Shown one piece after another: positions 1 through 5,371 of a DNA stretch of 5,371 bases (position 1 is its first letter; every line of letters begins with the position of its first letter). The stretch is from NCBI GenBank assembly GCA_018825925.1, contig JAHKAT010000382.1, positions 1 through 5,371 of the forward strand, read 5' to 3'. The notes below the pieces were generated by a model that had not been told where the DNA came from, did no database searches, and saw nothing but the letters and a program-made list of their open reading frames with translations. Source of the stretch: Bacteroidota bacterium. GTDB taxonomy: Bacteria > Bacteroidota > Bacteroidia > Flavobacteriales_D > Crocinitomicaceae. The position numbers and the translations under genes were made by a program.

Positions 1-18
1 CGTGTGCTCTTCCGATCT
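1..18. other. Illumina TruSeq adapter remnant (not genomic)
   Basis: The bases CGTGTGCTCTTCCGATCT are the exact reverse complement of AGATCGGAAGAGCACACG, the start of the standard TruSeq 3' adapter. An 18-base exact match at the very edge of the sequence is best explained as untrimmed adapter left by the assembler. Biological sequence begins at 19, or at 25 if the GATCGG at 19-24, which also resembles the adapter, is artefactual. The minus-strand reading frame runs through the adapter without a stop, so an automatic gene caller would add false residues there. Confidence 0.96.
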
Positions 19-200
19 GATCGGTCTAGTTTTACGTTAAAGGCAATTGAATTGATTTGAGGAAAAATAATTCCACCTACAATCACCACAAAAAGCAAGA
101 GTCCAGTCAACAAGGAGATTAAACGATACTCGTATTTATTTTGTACTCGCATATTTGATATCAGCGATTTGGCTGATTTGATGAATTTAAGATTTTTCAT
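19..200 (-). CDS. N-terminal fragment of an unrecognised single-pass membrane protein
   Basis: The frame starts at ATG (200-198) and stays open to the contig end, giving 60 whole genomic codons; its C-terminus is missing. Residues 1-26 are basic and polar with several Lys and Arg. Residues 27-46 (LISLLTGLLLFVVIVGGIIF) form one clear hydrophobic helix, followed by PQINSIAFNVKLD. The positive-inside rule suggests a cytoplasmic N-terminus and a periplasmic remainder, the layout of a membrane-anchored protein rather than a cleaved secreted one, though an uncleaved signal-anchor cannot be told apart here. A second in-frame ATG at 152-150 (Met17) would also keep the helix. No Shine-Dalgarno precedes either start. 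The gene is divergent from thiL. I do not recognise the family; no catalytic domain is visible. That it is a real gene is supported by the well-formed transmembrane segment and the absence of any competing frame. Confidence 0.6.
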
Positions 201-228
201 GTTTATGTCAAAGTTTTAATAGTATTTA

Positions 229-261
229 AAAAGGAGCTGACCTAGCAGTACAGCCCCTTTT
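229..261 (-). terminator. Terminator-like stem-loop, possibly bidirectional
   Basis: AAAAGGAGCTG (229-239) and CAGCCCCTTTT (251-261) form an 11-base inverted repeat with one A/C mismatch and an 11-base loop. Read on the minus strand the 3' arm ends in five T (232-228), four of them inside the stem; read on the plus strand it ends in four T. The shape fits an intrinsic terminator, but it sits 29 bases upstream of the minus-strand start at 200, with no gene before it on that strand. It could end a small RNA, act as a leader attenuator, or block read-through between the divergent genes. Confidence 0.45.
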
Positions 262-343
262 ACCCTAACTATGTCTTGAACCTAACGATTGCTTTACGAC
301 GAAGACCACTGCGAAAACAATTCCACTTTTCTTTAATGAGCTC

Positions 344-361
344 TATTTTAAATTTAAAATA
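344..361. repeat. 18-base perfect AT palindrome
   Basis: TATTTTAAATTTAAAATA is exactly self-complementary. It contains only A and T, which raises the odds of chance, but the length of perfect symmetry is notable. It lies upstream of the thiL promoter and could be a dimeric regulator site or a bent or easily melted tract. Confidence 0.5.
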
Positions 362-413
362 TTGATAATGAATTGTTTAAATGGTTTGTGTGGCGATTTG
401 GTTTCTAAACATA

Positions 414-430
414 TTTTTCAAATTGAAAAA
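414..430. repeat. 17-base palindrome, 8-base arms around one A
   Basis: TTTTTCAA (414-421) and TTGAAAAA (423-430) are perfect reverse complements with a single A between them. The symmetry does not extend further. It ends 36 bases before the proposed thiL -33 element, a reasonable place for an upstream regulator site. A one-base loop makes an RNA hairpin unlikely, so a protein-binding site is the better reading if it is functional. Confidence 0.45.
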
Positions 431-466
431 ATAGGGGTCGAAATGAAAAGTAGGAAGTGCATAAGC

Positions 467-498
467 TTCGAGGAATGAATGTGAATTAGCTACCTTTG
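467..498 (+). promoter_or_regulatory. Bacteroidota-type promoter of thiL
   Basis: TACCTTTG (491-498) matches the Bacteroidota -7 consensus TAnnTTTG at every fixed position. TTCG (467-470), one base off the TTTG -33 element, lies 20 bases upstream, within the usual spacing. Transcription would begin a few bases after 498, leaving a leader of only about a dozen bases before the ATG at 517. This location excludes the upstream in-frame TTG at 496 as a start codon. Confidence 0.6.
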
Positions 499-516
499 TA
501 TTCACAAATTGAAAAT

Positions 517-1557
517 ATGAGCGAAAAACGCACGGAATTGTCAGAACTAGGTGAGTTTGGTTTGATAGGTCATCTTACTAAAGGTGTAACGGTTGATAAT
601 AATCGAACAATTACAGGTATTGGTGATGACGCAGCAGTGCTTGTTCGCAATGAAACGGAGTATACTTTGGTAAGTACCGATATGTTAATTGAAGGGATCC
701 ACTTTAGTTTGATGTACATGCCTTTAAAACACCTAGGATTCAAAAGTATTGCTGTGAATGTATCGGATATTTGTGCAATGAACGGAATTCCTGAGCAGGT
801 TACGGTTAGCTTGGCTGTTTCGAATCGCTTTCCTACGGAGGCCTTGGAGGAGTTATACGAAGGAATTCAGGCTGCGTGTAAGGCTTATAATGTCGATTTG
901 GTTGGAGGTGATACCACTAGCTCAATTTCTGGATTAATGTTGTCTGTAACGGCTATTGGCAAGGTGGCTAAAGACAAAGTGGTAATGCGCACTGGAGCCA
1001 AAGAGCATGATTTATTAGTGGTTAGTGGAGATTTGGGTGCTGCCTACGTCGGACTGCAAGTGTTAGAAAGAGAAAAAGAAGTGTACAAGGCAAATCCAAA
1101 TATACAACCTGATCTAGATGGGCACGATTATATACTTCAGCGTCAACTAAAGCCTGAAGCCCGTGTGGATGTTATTAAAATGTTAAGTGAGTTGAATGTC
1201 CTTCCTTCCTCAATGATTGACATTTCAGATGGTTTAGCTTCCGAAATAATGCATTTATGTAAGGCGAGTAAGGTTGGTTGTCATGTTTATGACGAGAAAT
1301 TGCCCATAGATGCAAAAACCTCGATGACGGCCTTGGATTTCAATATTAACCCTAATACTTGTGCATTAAATGGAGGTGAAGATTATGAATTGCTTTTCAC
1401 TATCTCTCAATCTGATTATGAACAAATTGCTGCAAATCCAAATTTTACGGTAATAGGACATATTACGCATGAACAAGATGGCTGTTATCTTATCGATCAA
1501 CAGGGCGCTGCGATTGAATTAAAAGCACAAGGTTGGAATCATTTCAAAGAGGATTAA
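517..1557 (+). CDS. thiL: Thiamine-monophosphate kinase
   Basis: This 346-residue cytoplasmic enzyme phosphorylates thiamine monophosphate with ATP to give thiamine diphosphate, the last step of the pathway (EC 2.7.4.16). The ThiL signatures appear in order, numbered from ATG 517: GEFGLI near 12-17; GIGDDAAVL 34-42, an acidic metal and nucleotide loop; STDMLIEGIHF 53-63; VNVSDICAMNG 80-90; VGGDTTSS 129-136; VSGDLGAAYVG about 169-179; IDISDGLASE 234-243; and NGGEDYELLF 285-294. Length is usual for the family (E. coli ThiL is 325). The frame can be extended to an in-frame TTG at 496, but that codon is part of the -7 element, and family homology begins after the ATG, so 517 is chosen. No Shine-Dalgarno is present. 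The gene ends in TAA inside a TTAA shared with the convergent gene. No other thi gene is nearby, so it stands alone here. No key motif is missing and the enzyme should be active. Confidence 0.96.
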   Translation: MSEKRTELSELGEFGLIGHLTKGVTVDNNRTITGIGDDAAVLVRNETEYTLVSTDMLIEGIHFSLMYMPLKHLGFKSIAVNVSDICAMNGIPEQVTVSLAVSNRFPTEALEELYEGIQAACKAYNVDLVGGDTTSSISGLMLSVTAIGKVAKDKVVMRTGAKEHDLLVVSGDLGAAYVGLQVLEREKEVYKANPNIQPDLDGHDYILQRQLKPEARVDVIKMLSELNVLPSSMIDISDGLASEIMHLCKASKVGCHVYDEKLPIDAKTSMTALDFNINPNTCALNGGEDYELLFTISQSDYEQIAANPNFTVIGHITHEQDGCYLIDQQGAAIELKAQGWNHFKED

Positions 1558-3119
1558 GCCGCTGGAAACAAGGCTAATTGGGAGATTTCTCTTACCAAAT
1601 GAATATAACTTTTGTCCGTGTATTTTGACTTTGCCCAAAGATGCCAGTGAAAATATTCTGTAGATTGTTGACCTAAAGTTTGATCTAATTTACGGACCAA
1701 TTTTTCAGCCAACTCACCCCATTTTTCCTTTTGGTCAAAATAATTACTGGTTTGACTAATTCGCAAACAAGAACTAACGATGTCTTTTTCAAATTCACCA
1801 TATCTACTTTTAGTTTTTAAAAAACGTTGAGTCACTTTTGCCAAGTGCGGGATTAAATCGGTTCTTCCGTTTTCTAATTGAATGAAAATTTCTAGAAGAT
1901 GAGCGTAGCCTACGATATCTTCTTTTTTATCTAAATTGGGTTCATTAAGTAATTTCCGAATACTTTTTAATGCCAAACTCGGATTACCCATTGCAAGATG
2001 TATGGTTGAAATTTTAAAATTGATAAAGGCCTTTCGCAGAATAGACAAGCCACTTTCATATTTTATAATTTCTTGTTCGAGATCAGGAACCTTAGCGAAA
2101 AGTAGTTCATACTCACCACGTTTTGTGTGATAGGTCAGTTCGATACTTGCTAGAGTAGCAAATAATTTAGCTCGTAAATCTTGAAAAGCATTTTCTTCAA
2201 TATTACTGTGAACCTTACGAAGTTCTTCCAAATAACTGGTTGCTAATTGATAATGACCCAATTTATCAGCGGTATAAATTAAATTGGTGAGTATGGAGAA
2301 AAATCTGTTCGGATGGTCGTTGATTTGAACAGGGTCGGACACAAAAAGCTGATGATTCAGTTTAAGAAATTGAAACGACTCTTCGAGTTTGTTAATAGCG
2401 AAAAAATACACACTTTGTATGTGTAGTTTTAAATACTGCCCTTCAAAGGTTAACACTTCAGGCTCCAAAACATGTTCGAATTCAGTATAAATTTCTAGAT
2501 AAAACTCTTTGTCGTGCGCAGTTCTGGCATTGCCCTGTCTAGAAAGTCGTTGAAAAATCTTGCTTTTAATTTCCCATAAACGATCTTCATATTGACTTTG
2601 ATGGTGAAAAAGCGCATCATCTTTAGCGATTTGGCTTAAATCATCCGCCGTTAACTCGAAATAATTATCGATTTCGTGTAGCTTTTTGGAATGCTTCCGG
2701 ATTTCAATTAATAGATTGGTTAATTGATGTTTATAGGCGATTTTTTCAGCAGATTTTAAAACTTTTTTTGCTTGTTGGTATAGGGCTTTCTCGAATAAAA
2801 TACTCGAACTGTGCAAAAGTGTGTAAACGGAAGCCTCTATGTGATGATTGGAATGAAATTGGGTTAATGCGTTTAAGAGATGATCGTAGAGACGTTTTTT
2901 TGTAATCGAAAATTTATTTAAAAACGCTTCACCTTTGAAGTGTTCAAATAGCAGATTTTCATTGTAATCCTCATTTTTGGAGATGTAGTCAAACAGTACT
3001 ACATAGTTGTTTTCTTCTCCAATTGTATGACGAGAAGCCATCAATTTAAAGTATCTTTTTTCAGATTTCGACATTGACTTAATTAGGTCAAACAGCGGTT
3101 CTTTATTTTTTTTAGACAT
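1554..3119 (-). CDS. Conserved helical Bacteroidota protein with TPR-like repeats, function unknown
   Basis: The product is 521 residues, without signal peptide or transmembrane segment, so it is probably cytoplasmic. The basic N-terminus carries FDLIKSMSKSEKRYFKL (10-26), which resembles the opening of an uncharacterised protein family I associate with Bacteroidota; this is recalled, not searched. The rest looks almost wholly alpha-helical, with segments spaced like TPR helices: 107-132 (LFEKALYQQAKKVLKSAEKI), 280-304 (ADKLGHYQLATSYLEEL) and 370-394 (HLAMGNPSLALKSIRKLL). Such folds bind protein partners; no catalytic motif is seen. The chosen ATG (3119-3117) gives the conserved N-terminus; AAGGAA upstream is too near the start to be a normal ribosome site. 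It is convergent with thiL and overlaps its stop. A terminator at 3236-3261 separates it from the lipoprotein gene, so it needs its own promoter within 3120-3235; TACCTTAA (3159-3152, minus) is only a weak candidate. Confidence 0.88.
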   Translation of the reverse strand: MSKKNKEPLFDLIKSMSKSEKRYFKLMASRHTIGEENNYVVLFDYISKNEDYNENLLFEHFKGEAFLNKFSITKKRLYDHLLNALTQFHSNHHIEASVYTLLHSSSILFEKALYQQAKKVLKSAEKIAYKHQLTNLLIEIRKHSKKLHEIDNYFELTADDLSQIAKDDALFHHQSQYEDRLWEIKSKIFQRLSRQGNARTAHDKEFYLEIYTEFEHVLEPEVLTFEGQYLKLHIQSVYFFAINKLEESFQFLKLNHQLFVSDPVQINDHPNRFFSILTNLIYTADKLGHYQLATSYLEELRKVHSNIEENAFQDLRAKLFATLASIELTYHTKRGEYELLFAKVPDLEQEIIKYESGLSILRKAFINFKISTIHLAMGNPSLALKSIRKLLNEPNLDKKEDIVGYAHLLEIFIQLENGRTDLIPHLAKVTQRFLKTKSRYGEFEKDIVSSCLRISQTSNYFDQKEKWGELAEKLVRKLDQTLGQQSTEYFHWHLWAKSKYTDKSYIHLVREISQLALFPAA

Positions 3120-3235
3120 GTTCCTTTTTAATCGATTTTCTATACCTACGTTTAAGGTAGCATTTAGATTTCATTCGAAAAGAATCATTACTTGAACTGT
3201 ATATATAATTGAGTGATTGGGCCAAAAAAGAGTGC

Positions 3236-3261
3236 AAAAAAAAAGCTCCATTAAGGAGCTT
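3236..3261 (-). terminator. Intrinsic terminator after the lipoprotein gene
   Basis: On the minus strand AAGCTCC (3261-3255), loop TTAAT, and GGAGCTT (3249-3243) form a perfect 7-base-pair stem followed directly by seven more T (3242-3236), making nine T in a row. This is a textbook rho-independent terminator. It starts 17 bases past the lipoprotein stop codon and should end transcription from that gene and from any read-through of the kinase gene. Confidence 0.9.
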
Positions 3262-3278
3262 CGAGTATCTGTTTAATT

Positions 3279-3542
3279 TTAATCTTTTGTTTTCTTTTTA
3301 CGATTTTGGTCTTCATCGCTATTCGGATCAGTAATGCCGCCACCTCCAGGGGTAGTTGTTCCTCCGCCTTGGTTTGGGTTAGGAGTAACAATTATAATAG
3401 ATTGTCGTGAATTGTCATTTGGTTCGGCAATCATGGCTTCATGGGTGCTTTCAGCATTTGTTTTTGGGCAAATTATTTCTTTAGTACAAGATGATATTGT
3501 AACCAAAAACCCAATCAATAAAGTAGTTTTAAATAAATGCAT
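3279..3542 (-). CDS. Small probable lipoprotein with Gly/Pro/Thr-rich and charged tail
   Basis: The 87-residue product opens with MHLFKTTLLIGFLVTISSC: a Lys, a hydrophobic core (7-16) and ISSC ending at Cys19, an acceptable lipobox, so a lipid-anchored export to the periplasm or outer membrane is predicted. After a short segment with a second Cys (C25), residues 52-72 are a Pro/Gly/Thr-rich low-complexity stretch, and the end is acidic then basic (DEDQNRKKKTKD). No folded domain is recognisable; the tail looks disordered. It follows the kinase gene by 39 bases on the same strand, has a promoter-like site just upstream and is closed by the terminator at 3236-3261, which together support a real gene. 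The start has no Shine-Dalgarno, only an A/T-rich leader. Function is unknown. A link to the kinase, as a partner or regulated product, is inferred from position only. Confidence 0.75.
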   Translation of the reverse strand: MHLFKTTLLIGFLVTISSCTKEIICPKTNAESTHEAMIAEPNDNSRQSIIIVTPNPNQGGGTTTPGGGGITDPNSDEDQNRKKKTKD

Positions 3543-3567
3543 TTTAAACTGTATTAACGCTTTAACT

Positions 3568-3599
3568 CAAAGATACATCAATTAGTTTACATTTTCAAT
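3568..3599 (-). promoter_or_regulatory. Bacteroidota-type promoter of the lipoprotein gene
   Basis: On the minus strand TATCTTTG (3575-3568) matches TAnnTTTG fully, and ATTG (3599-3596) lies 20 bases upstream as a -33 element one base off TTTG. The -33 part falls inside the last codons of the kinase gene. Transcription would start near 3560, about 20 bases before the lipoprotein ATG. Spacing and sequence closely parallel the thiL promoter. Confidence 0.55.
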
Positions 3600-5371
3600 A
3601 ATATTCAAGGGCATTTTTAGTAAAACGTAGGTTCCATTGATTGTATGGTTTTCATCAAATCGATCCATAGGCCCAACGATTTCAAATGTTTGGTCCAATA
3701 GTTTTTTTATTAATTCAATTCTTTTGGCGGTAATTTCCATGCCTTGTGATCGATGGTCTCCATAAATAGATTCTTTTCTACCTATCGAATTACTGATTCC
3801 TATTCCATTGTCTTCAATGGTTATTTCCAATTGGTCGTTCAATTTACGGATATTGATTTTTATTTCTCCATTGACTTTTTCATTAGGTAAAATCCCGTGA
3901 ATGATGCTATTTTCCACAAAAGGTTGCAACAACATGGCGGGAATAAAGATTTCATCAATGTCCATTTCATCGATATTCAAAATATATTCAAACCGATCTT
4001 TAAAACGCATCGACTCAAGTGATAGGTATAATTTAAGTCGGTCAAGTTCCTTTGAGAGGGGTATTAAATTGCCTTCATTGTTTGCAGTGTCTAGATTCTT
4101 TCTAATCAATTGGGCAAAATTGGTTAGAAATTTATTGGCGGATATTTTATCTTGTGTATTGATGAAATATTGAATAGAATTTAATGAATTAAAAATAAAG
4201 TGACGATTCATACTTGCATTCAAGCTTTGTTGTTCCAAGGCCAATAATTTGGATTTAAATCCTAATTTTTCACGGTCATTGATTTCACGTTCGCGTTTTA
4301 TTCTGAATTGAAAATAGGAGTAGATAATCCAGGTTAGTCCTAAAGCTGAGGCAAGGATAAACCACCAAGTTCGATAAAATGGAGGAAGTATGGTAAACTC
4401 AAGTATAATTTCAGAGGATACCGCACTGTTTGTAGCAACGGCTCTAGTATGCAGCTTGTACTCTCCTGAGTTTAAACTGGTAAAAACCACTGAGGAGTTA
4501 TCGGTTGCTGGCGACCATTTTTCGTCGGCACCTTCAAGCCAATATTGAAACCTCAAGTTTTCAGGTTGTGAAAGAGAAATTCCTTCAAAATTGAATGAGA
4601 TGTTGTTTTTGTTTGCTGCAAATTCAACAGTGCCATCGGTTCTATTTTGAAAGGAGTAGGGTTGATAATTGAGTAAAACTTCCTTTAAAATGATTCGAGG
4701 AGCAAATGTTTTTTTATGGTTGAATGAATTTTTCATTTTCACTAATCCAGAGGCAGTGCCAAACCAATAGTTTCCAGAATTGTCAAGATATCCTGAATTT
4801 AAGTTGGTTTCCAGATTAATCACACCGTCTTGTATGCCAAAATGGGAGTATTGTACTGTTTTGTTTGCCAATTCCCTGATATACAAACCATTATTGGTTC
4901 CAATAAAAAGCTTTTTTCTTCCGTAGTCCAAAAAATTTATAAACCGGCCGGAGGGTAAAGTGGCAAATGTTTCTTGATTTAACTTTTTACCATCATAATT
5001 GAAAAGACCTTCTTCCGTACCAATCCATAGGGTTGCGGCATCGGTGGCTAAGCAGTACGTTGTTCGATCAAAATCACAAACGCGTGTAACTCTATTATTT
5101 TTTAAAACAAACAACCCTTTGTCGGCCGCTATATATAGTTGTTTTTTAAAGTAAATCATTTGTCGGATCGTTCCAATATCGCTTTCGTCGTTGGAGTGAA
5201 TAGTTGTTAGTTTCCCGAGGTGAAATAGTTGAATGCCACCCGATCCAGCCACCAGCATTTTTGAGTTGCTTATTTTCAGTAGACTAGTTATCTTATTCGA
5301 CAATAAACCGTTTTCTTCTTTCCAAGTTACTATTTTTCCGGTGTGGAGCAGTTCTACCAATCCTGTTTCAG
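3582..5371 (-). CDS. Membrane sensor histidine kinase, propeller / Y_Y_Y / LytS-type (N-terminus missing)
   Basis: The frame is open at the right edge, so the start is absent; the first whole codon is 5369-5367 and 595 residues are visible. In-frame TTG at 5360 is internal, not a start. Numbered from that TTG codon: about five Reg_prop-type propeller blades (10-210), with recurring endings such as LWIGTEEGLFNYDG and LFIGTNNGLY; a Y_Y_Y-like beta domain (about 245-325, FQYWLEGADEKW); one transmembrane helix (331-351); a basic charged linker; then a His_kinase domain with NRHFIFNSLNSIQ, phosphoacceptor His387. The ATPase part keeps LQPFVENSIIHG (N box, Asn484), EDNGIGI (516-522) and SQGMEITAKRI (539-548). 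All catalytic motifs are intact, so it should autophosphorylate in response to a periplasmic signal. Family members usually act through a LytTR response regulator; none is in view. Full-length relatives have around 1000 residues, so roughly 400 may be missing. The lipoprotein gene follows 39 bases downstream. Confidence 0.93.
   Translation of the reverse strand, partial: ETGLVELLHTGKIVTWKEENGLLSNKITSLLKISNSKMLVAGSGGIQLFHLGKLTTIHSNDESDIGTIRQMIYFKKQLYIAADKGLFVLKNNRVTRVCDFDRTTYCLATDAATLWIGTEEGLFNYDGKKLNQETFATLPSGRFINFLDYGRKKLFIGTNNGLYIRELANKTVQYSHFGIQDGVINLETNLNSGYLDNSGNYWFGTASGLVKMKNSFNHKKTFAPRIILKEVLLNYQPYSFQNRTDGTVEFAANKNNISFNFEGISLSQPENLRFQYWLEGADEKWSPATDNSSVVFTSLNSGEYKLHTRAVATNSAVSSEIILEFTILPPFYRTWWFILASALGLTWIIYSYFQFRIKREREINDREKLGFKSKLLALEQQSLNASMNRHFIFNSLNSIQYFINTQDKISANKFLTNFAQLIRKNLDTANNEGNLIPLSKELDRLKLYLSLESMRFKDRFEYILNIDEMDIDEIFIPAMLLQPFVENSIIHGILPNEKVNGEIKINIRKLNDQLEITIEDNGIGISNSIGRKESIYGDHRSQGMEITAKRIELIKKLLDQTFEIVGPMDRFDENHTINGTYVLLKMPLNIIENVN

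Larger units (their letters stand above)
201..516. other. Intergenic region between divergent genes
   Basis: About 315 bases hold no convincing gene. From left to right they carry a terminator-like hairpin (229-261), the hexamer CCTAAC twice (264-269 and 281-286), an 18-base perfect AT palindrome (344-361), a 17-base palindrome (414-430), and a Bacteroidota-type promoter (467-498) directed into thiL. The longest plus-strand reading frame is a 36-codon one at 368-478 with no supporting signal. No tRNA and no complete riboswitch is visible. The region is long for the short leader predicted for thiL, so it may hold regulatory sites or an untranslated RNA. Confidence 0.6.

Noticed and set aside
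240..310. Possible TPP riboswitch near thiL, because TTGAACCT (275-282) and a GTCTT/AAGAC pair resemble part of the THI element
   Set aside because: The CTGAGA core and the GATAATGC-like loop are absent, the element would lie upstream of the predicted thiL transcription start, and eight matching bases can occur by chance. A covariance-model search with the TPP family would settle it.
368..478. 36-codon plus-strand reading frame in the intergenic region (begins MNCLNGLCGD)
   Set aside because: It has no ribosome site, no promoter match upstream, no recognisable motif, and it overlaps the second palindrome and the thiL -33 element. Its length is within chance expectation.
496..516. Seven-residue upstream extension of thiL from TTG
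   Set aside because: The TTG belongs to the TACCTTTG promoter box, so it should not be transcribed; ThiL homology starts after ATG 517.
1553..1578. Bulged hairpin ATTA(A)GCC ... GGCTAAT across the convergent stops as a bidirectional terminator
   Set aside because: The stem has only seven weak pairs with a bulge and no T tract follows on either strand.
1936..2130. 64-codon plus-strand frame opposite the 521-aa gene
   Set aside because: It lies wholly antisense within a well-supported coding region and its product shows no recognisable features.
3152..3179. Promoter for the 521-aa gene: TTCG (3179-3176) and TACCTTAA (3159-3152) on the minus strand
   Set aside because: The -7 box lacks the final TG and the 16-base spacer is short; a promoter must exist in this interval, but this site is too weak to annotate.
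3334..3585. 83-codon plus-strand frame opposite the lipoprotein gene
   Set aside because: It is the antisense of the Gly/Pro/Thr codons, with a proline-rich start typical of a shadow frame; the minus strand has the lipobox, promoter and terminator.
3901..4173. 90-codon plus-strand frame opposite the kinase domain
   Set aside because: It lies antisense to the conserved kinase motifs and has no features of its own.

Overview
The window reads as a short assembly contig from an AT-rich member of the Bacteroidota. Four things suggest this: two promoter-like sites matching the Bacteroidota TAnnTTTG -7 element, AT-rich starts with no well-placed Shine-Dalgarno, a sensor kinase of the propeller / Y_Y_Y / LytS-type architecture common in that phylum, and a 521-residue helical protein whose N-terminus resembles an uncharacterised Bacteroidota family. 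Flavobacteriia or a close relative is a guess. The first 18 bases are Illumina TruSeq adapter, so the left edge is a contig end and not genome.

Layout, left to right. (1) 19-200, minus strand: the N-terminus of an unrecognised single-pass membrane protein, cut by the contig end. (2) 201-516: a non-coding stretch of about 315 bases between divergent genes, holding a terminator-like hairpin (229-261), two AT-rich perfect palindromes (344-361 and 414-430) and a promoter (467-498). (3) 517-1557, plus strand: thiL, thiamine-monophosphate kinase, the only confidently named gene. (4) 1554-3119, minus strand: the 521-aa protein, convergent with thiL and sharing its last four bases in a TTAA. (5) 3236-3261: a strong intrinsic terminator for the minus strand. 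(6) 3279-3542, minus strand: an 87-aa probable lipoprotein with its own promoter. (7) 3582 to the right edge, minus strand: the C-terminal 595 residues of a membrane sensor histidine kinase whose N-terminus lies outside the window.

The kinase and the lipoprotein gene are co-oriented, 39 bases apart, and end at one terminator, so they may form a transcription unit with an internal promoter. No response regulator is visible. ThiL makes the last step of thiamine diphosphate synthesis, but no other thiamine gene is present. The 521-aa gene lies beyond the terminator and should have its own promoter in 3120-3235.

I found no RNA gene, CRISPR array, insertion sequence or clearly new multi-gene system. 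The parts least explained are the 201-516 intergenic region, the small lipoprotein beside the kinase and the 521-aa protein.
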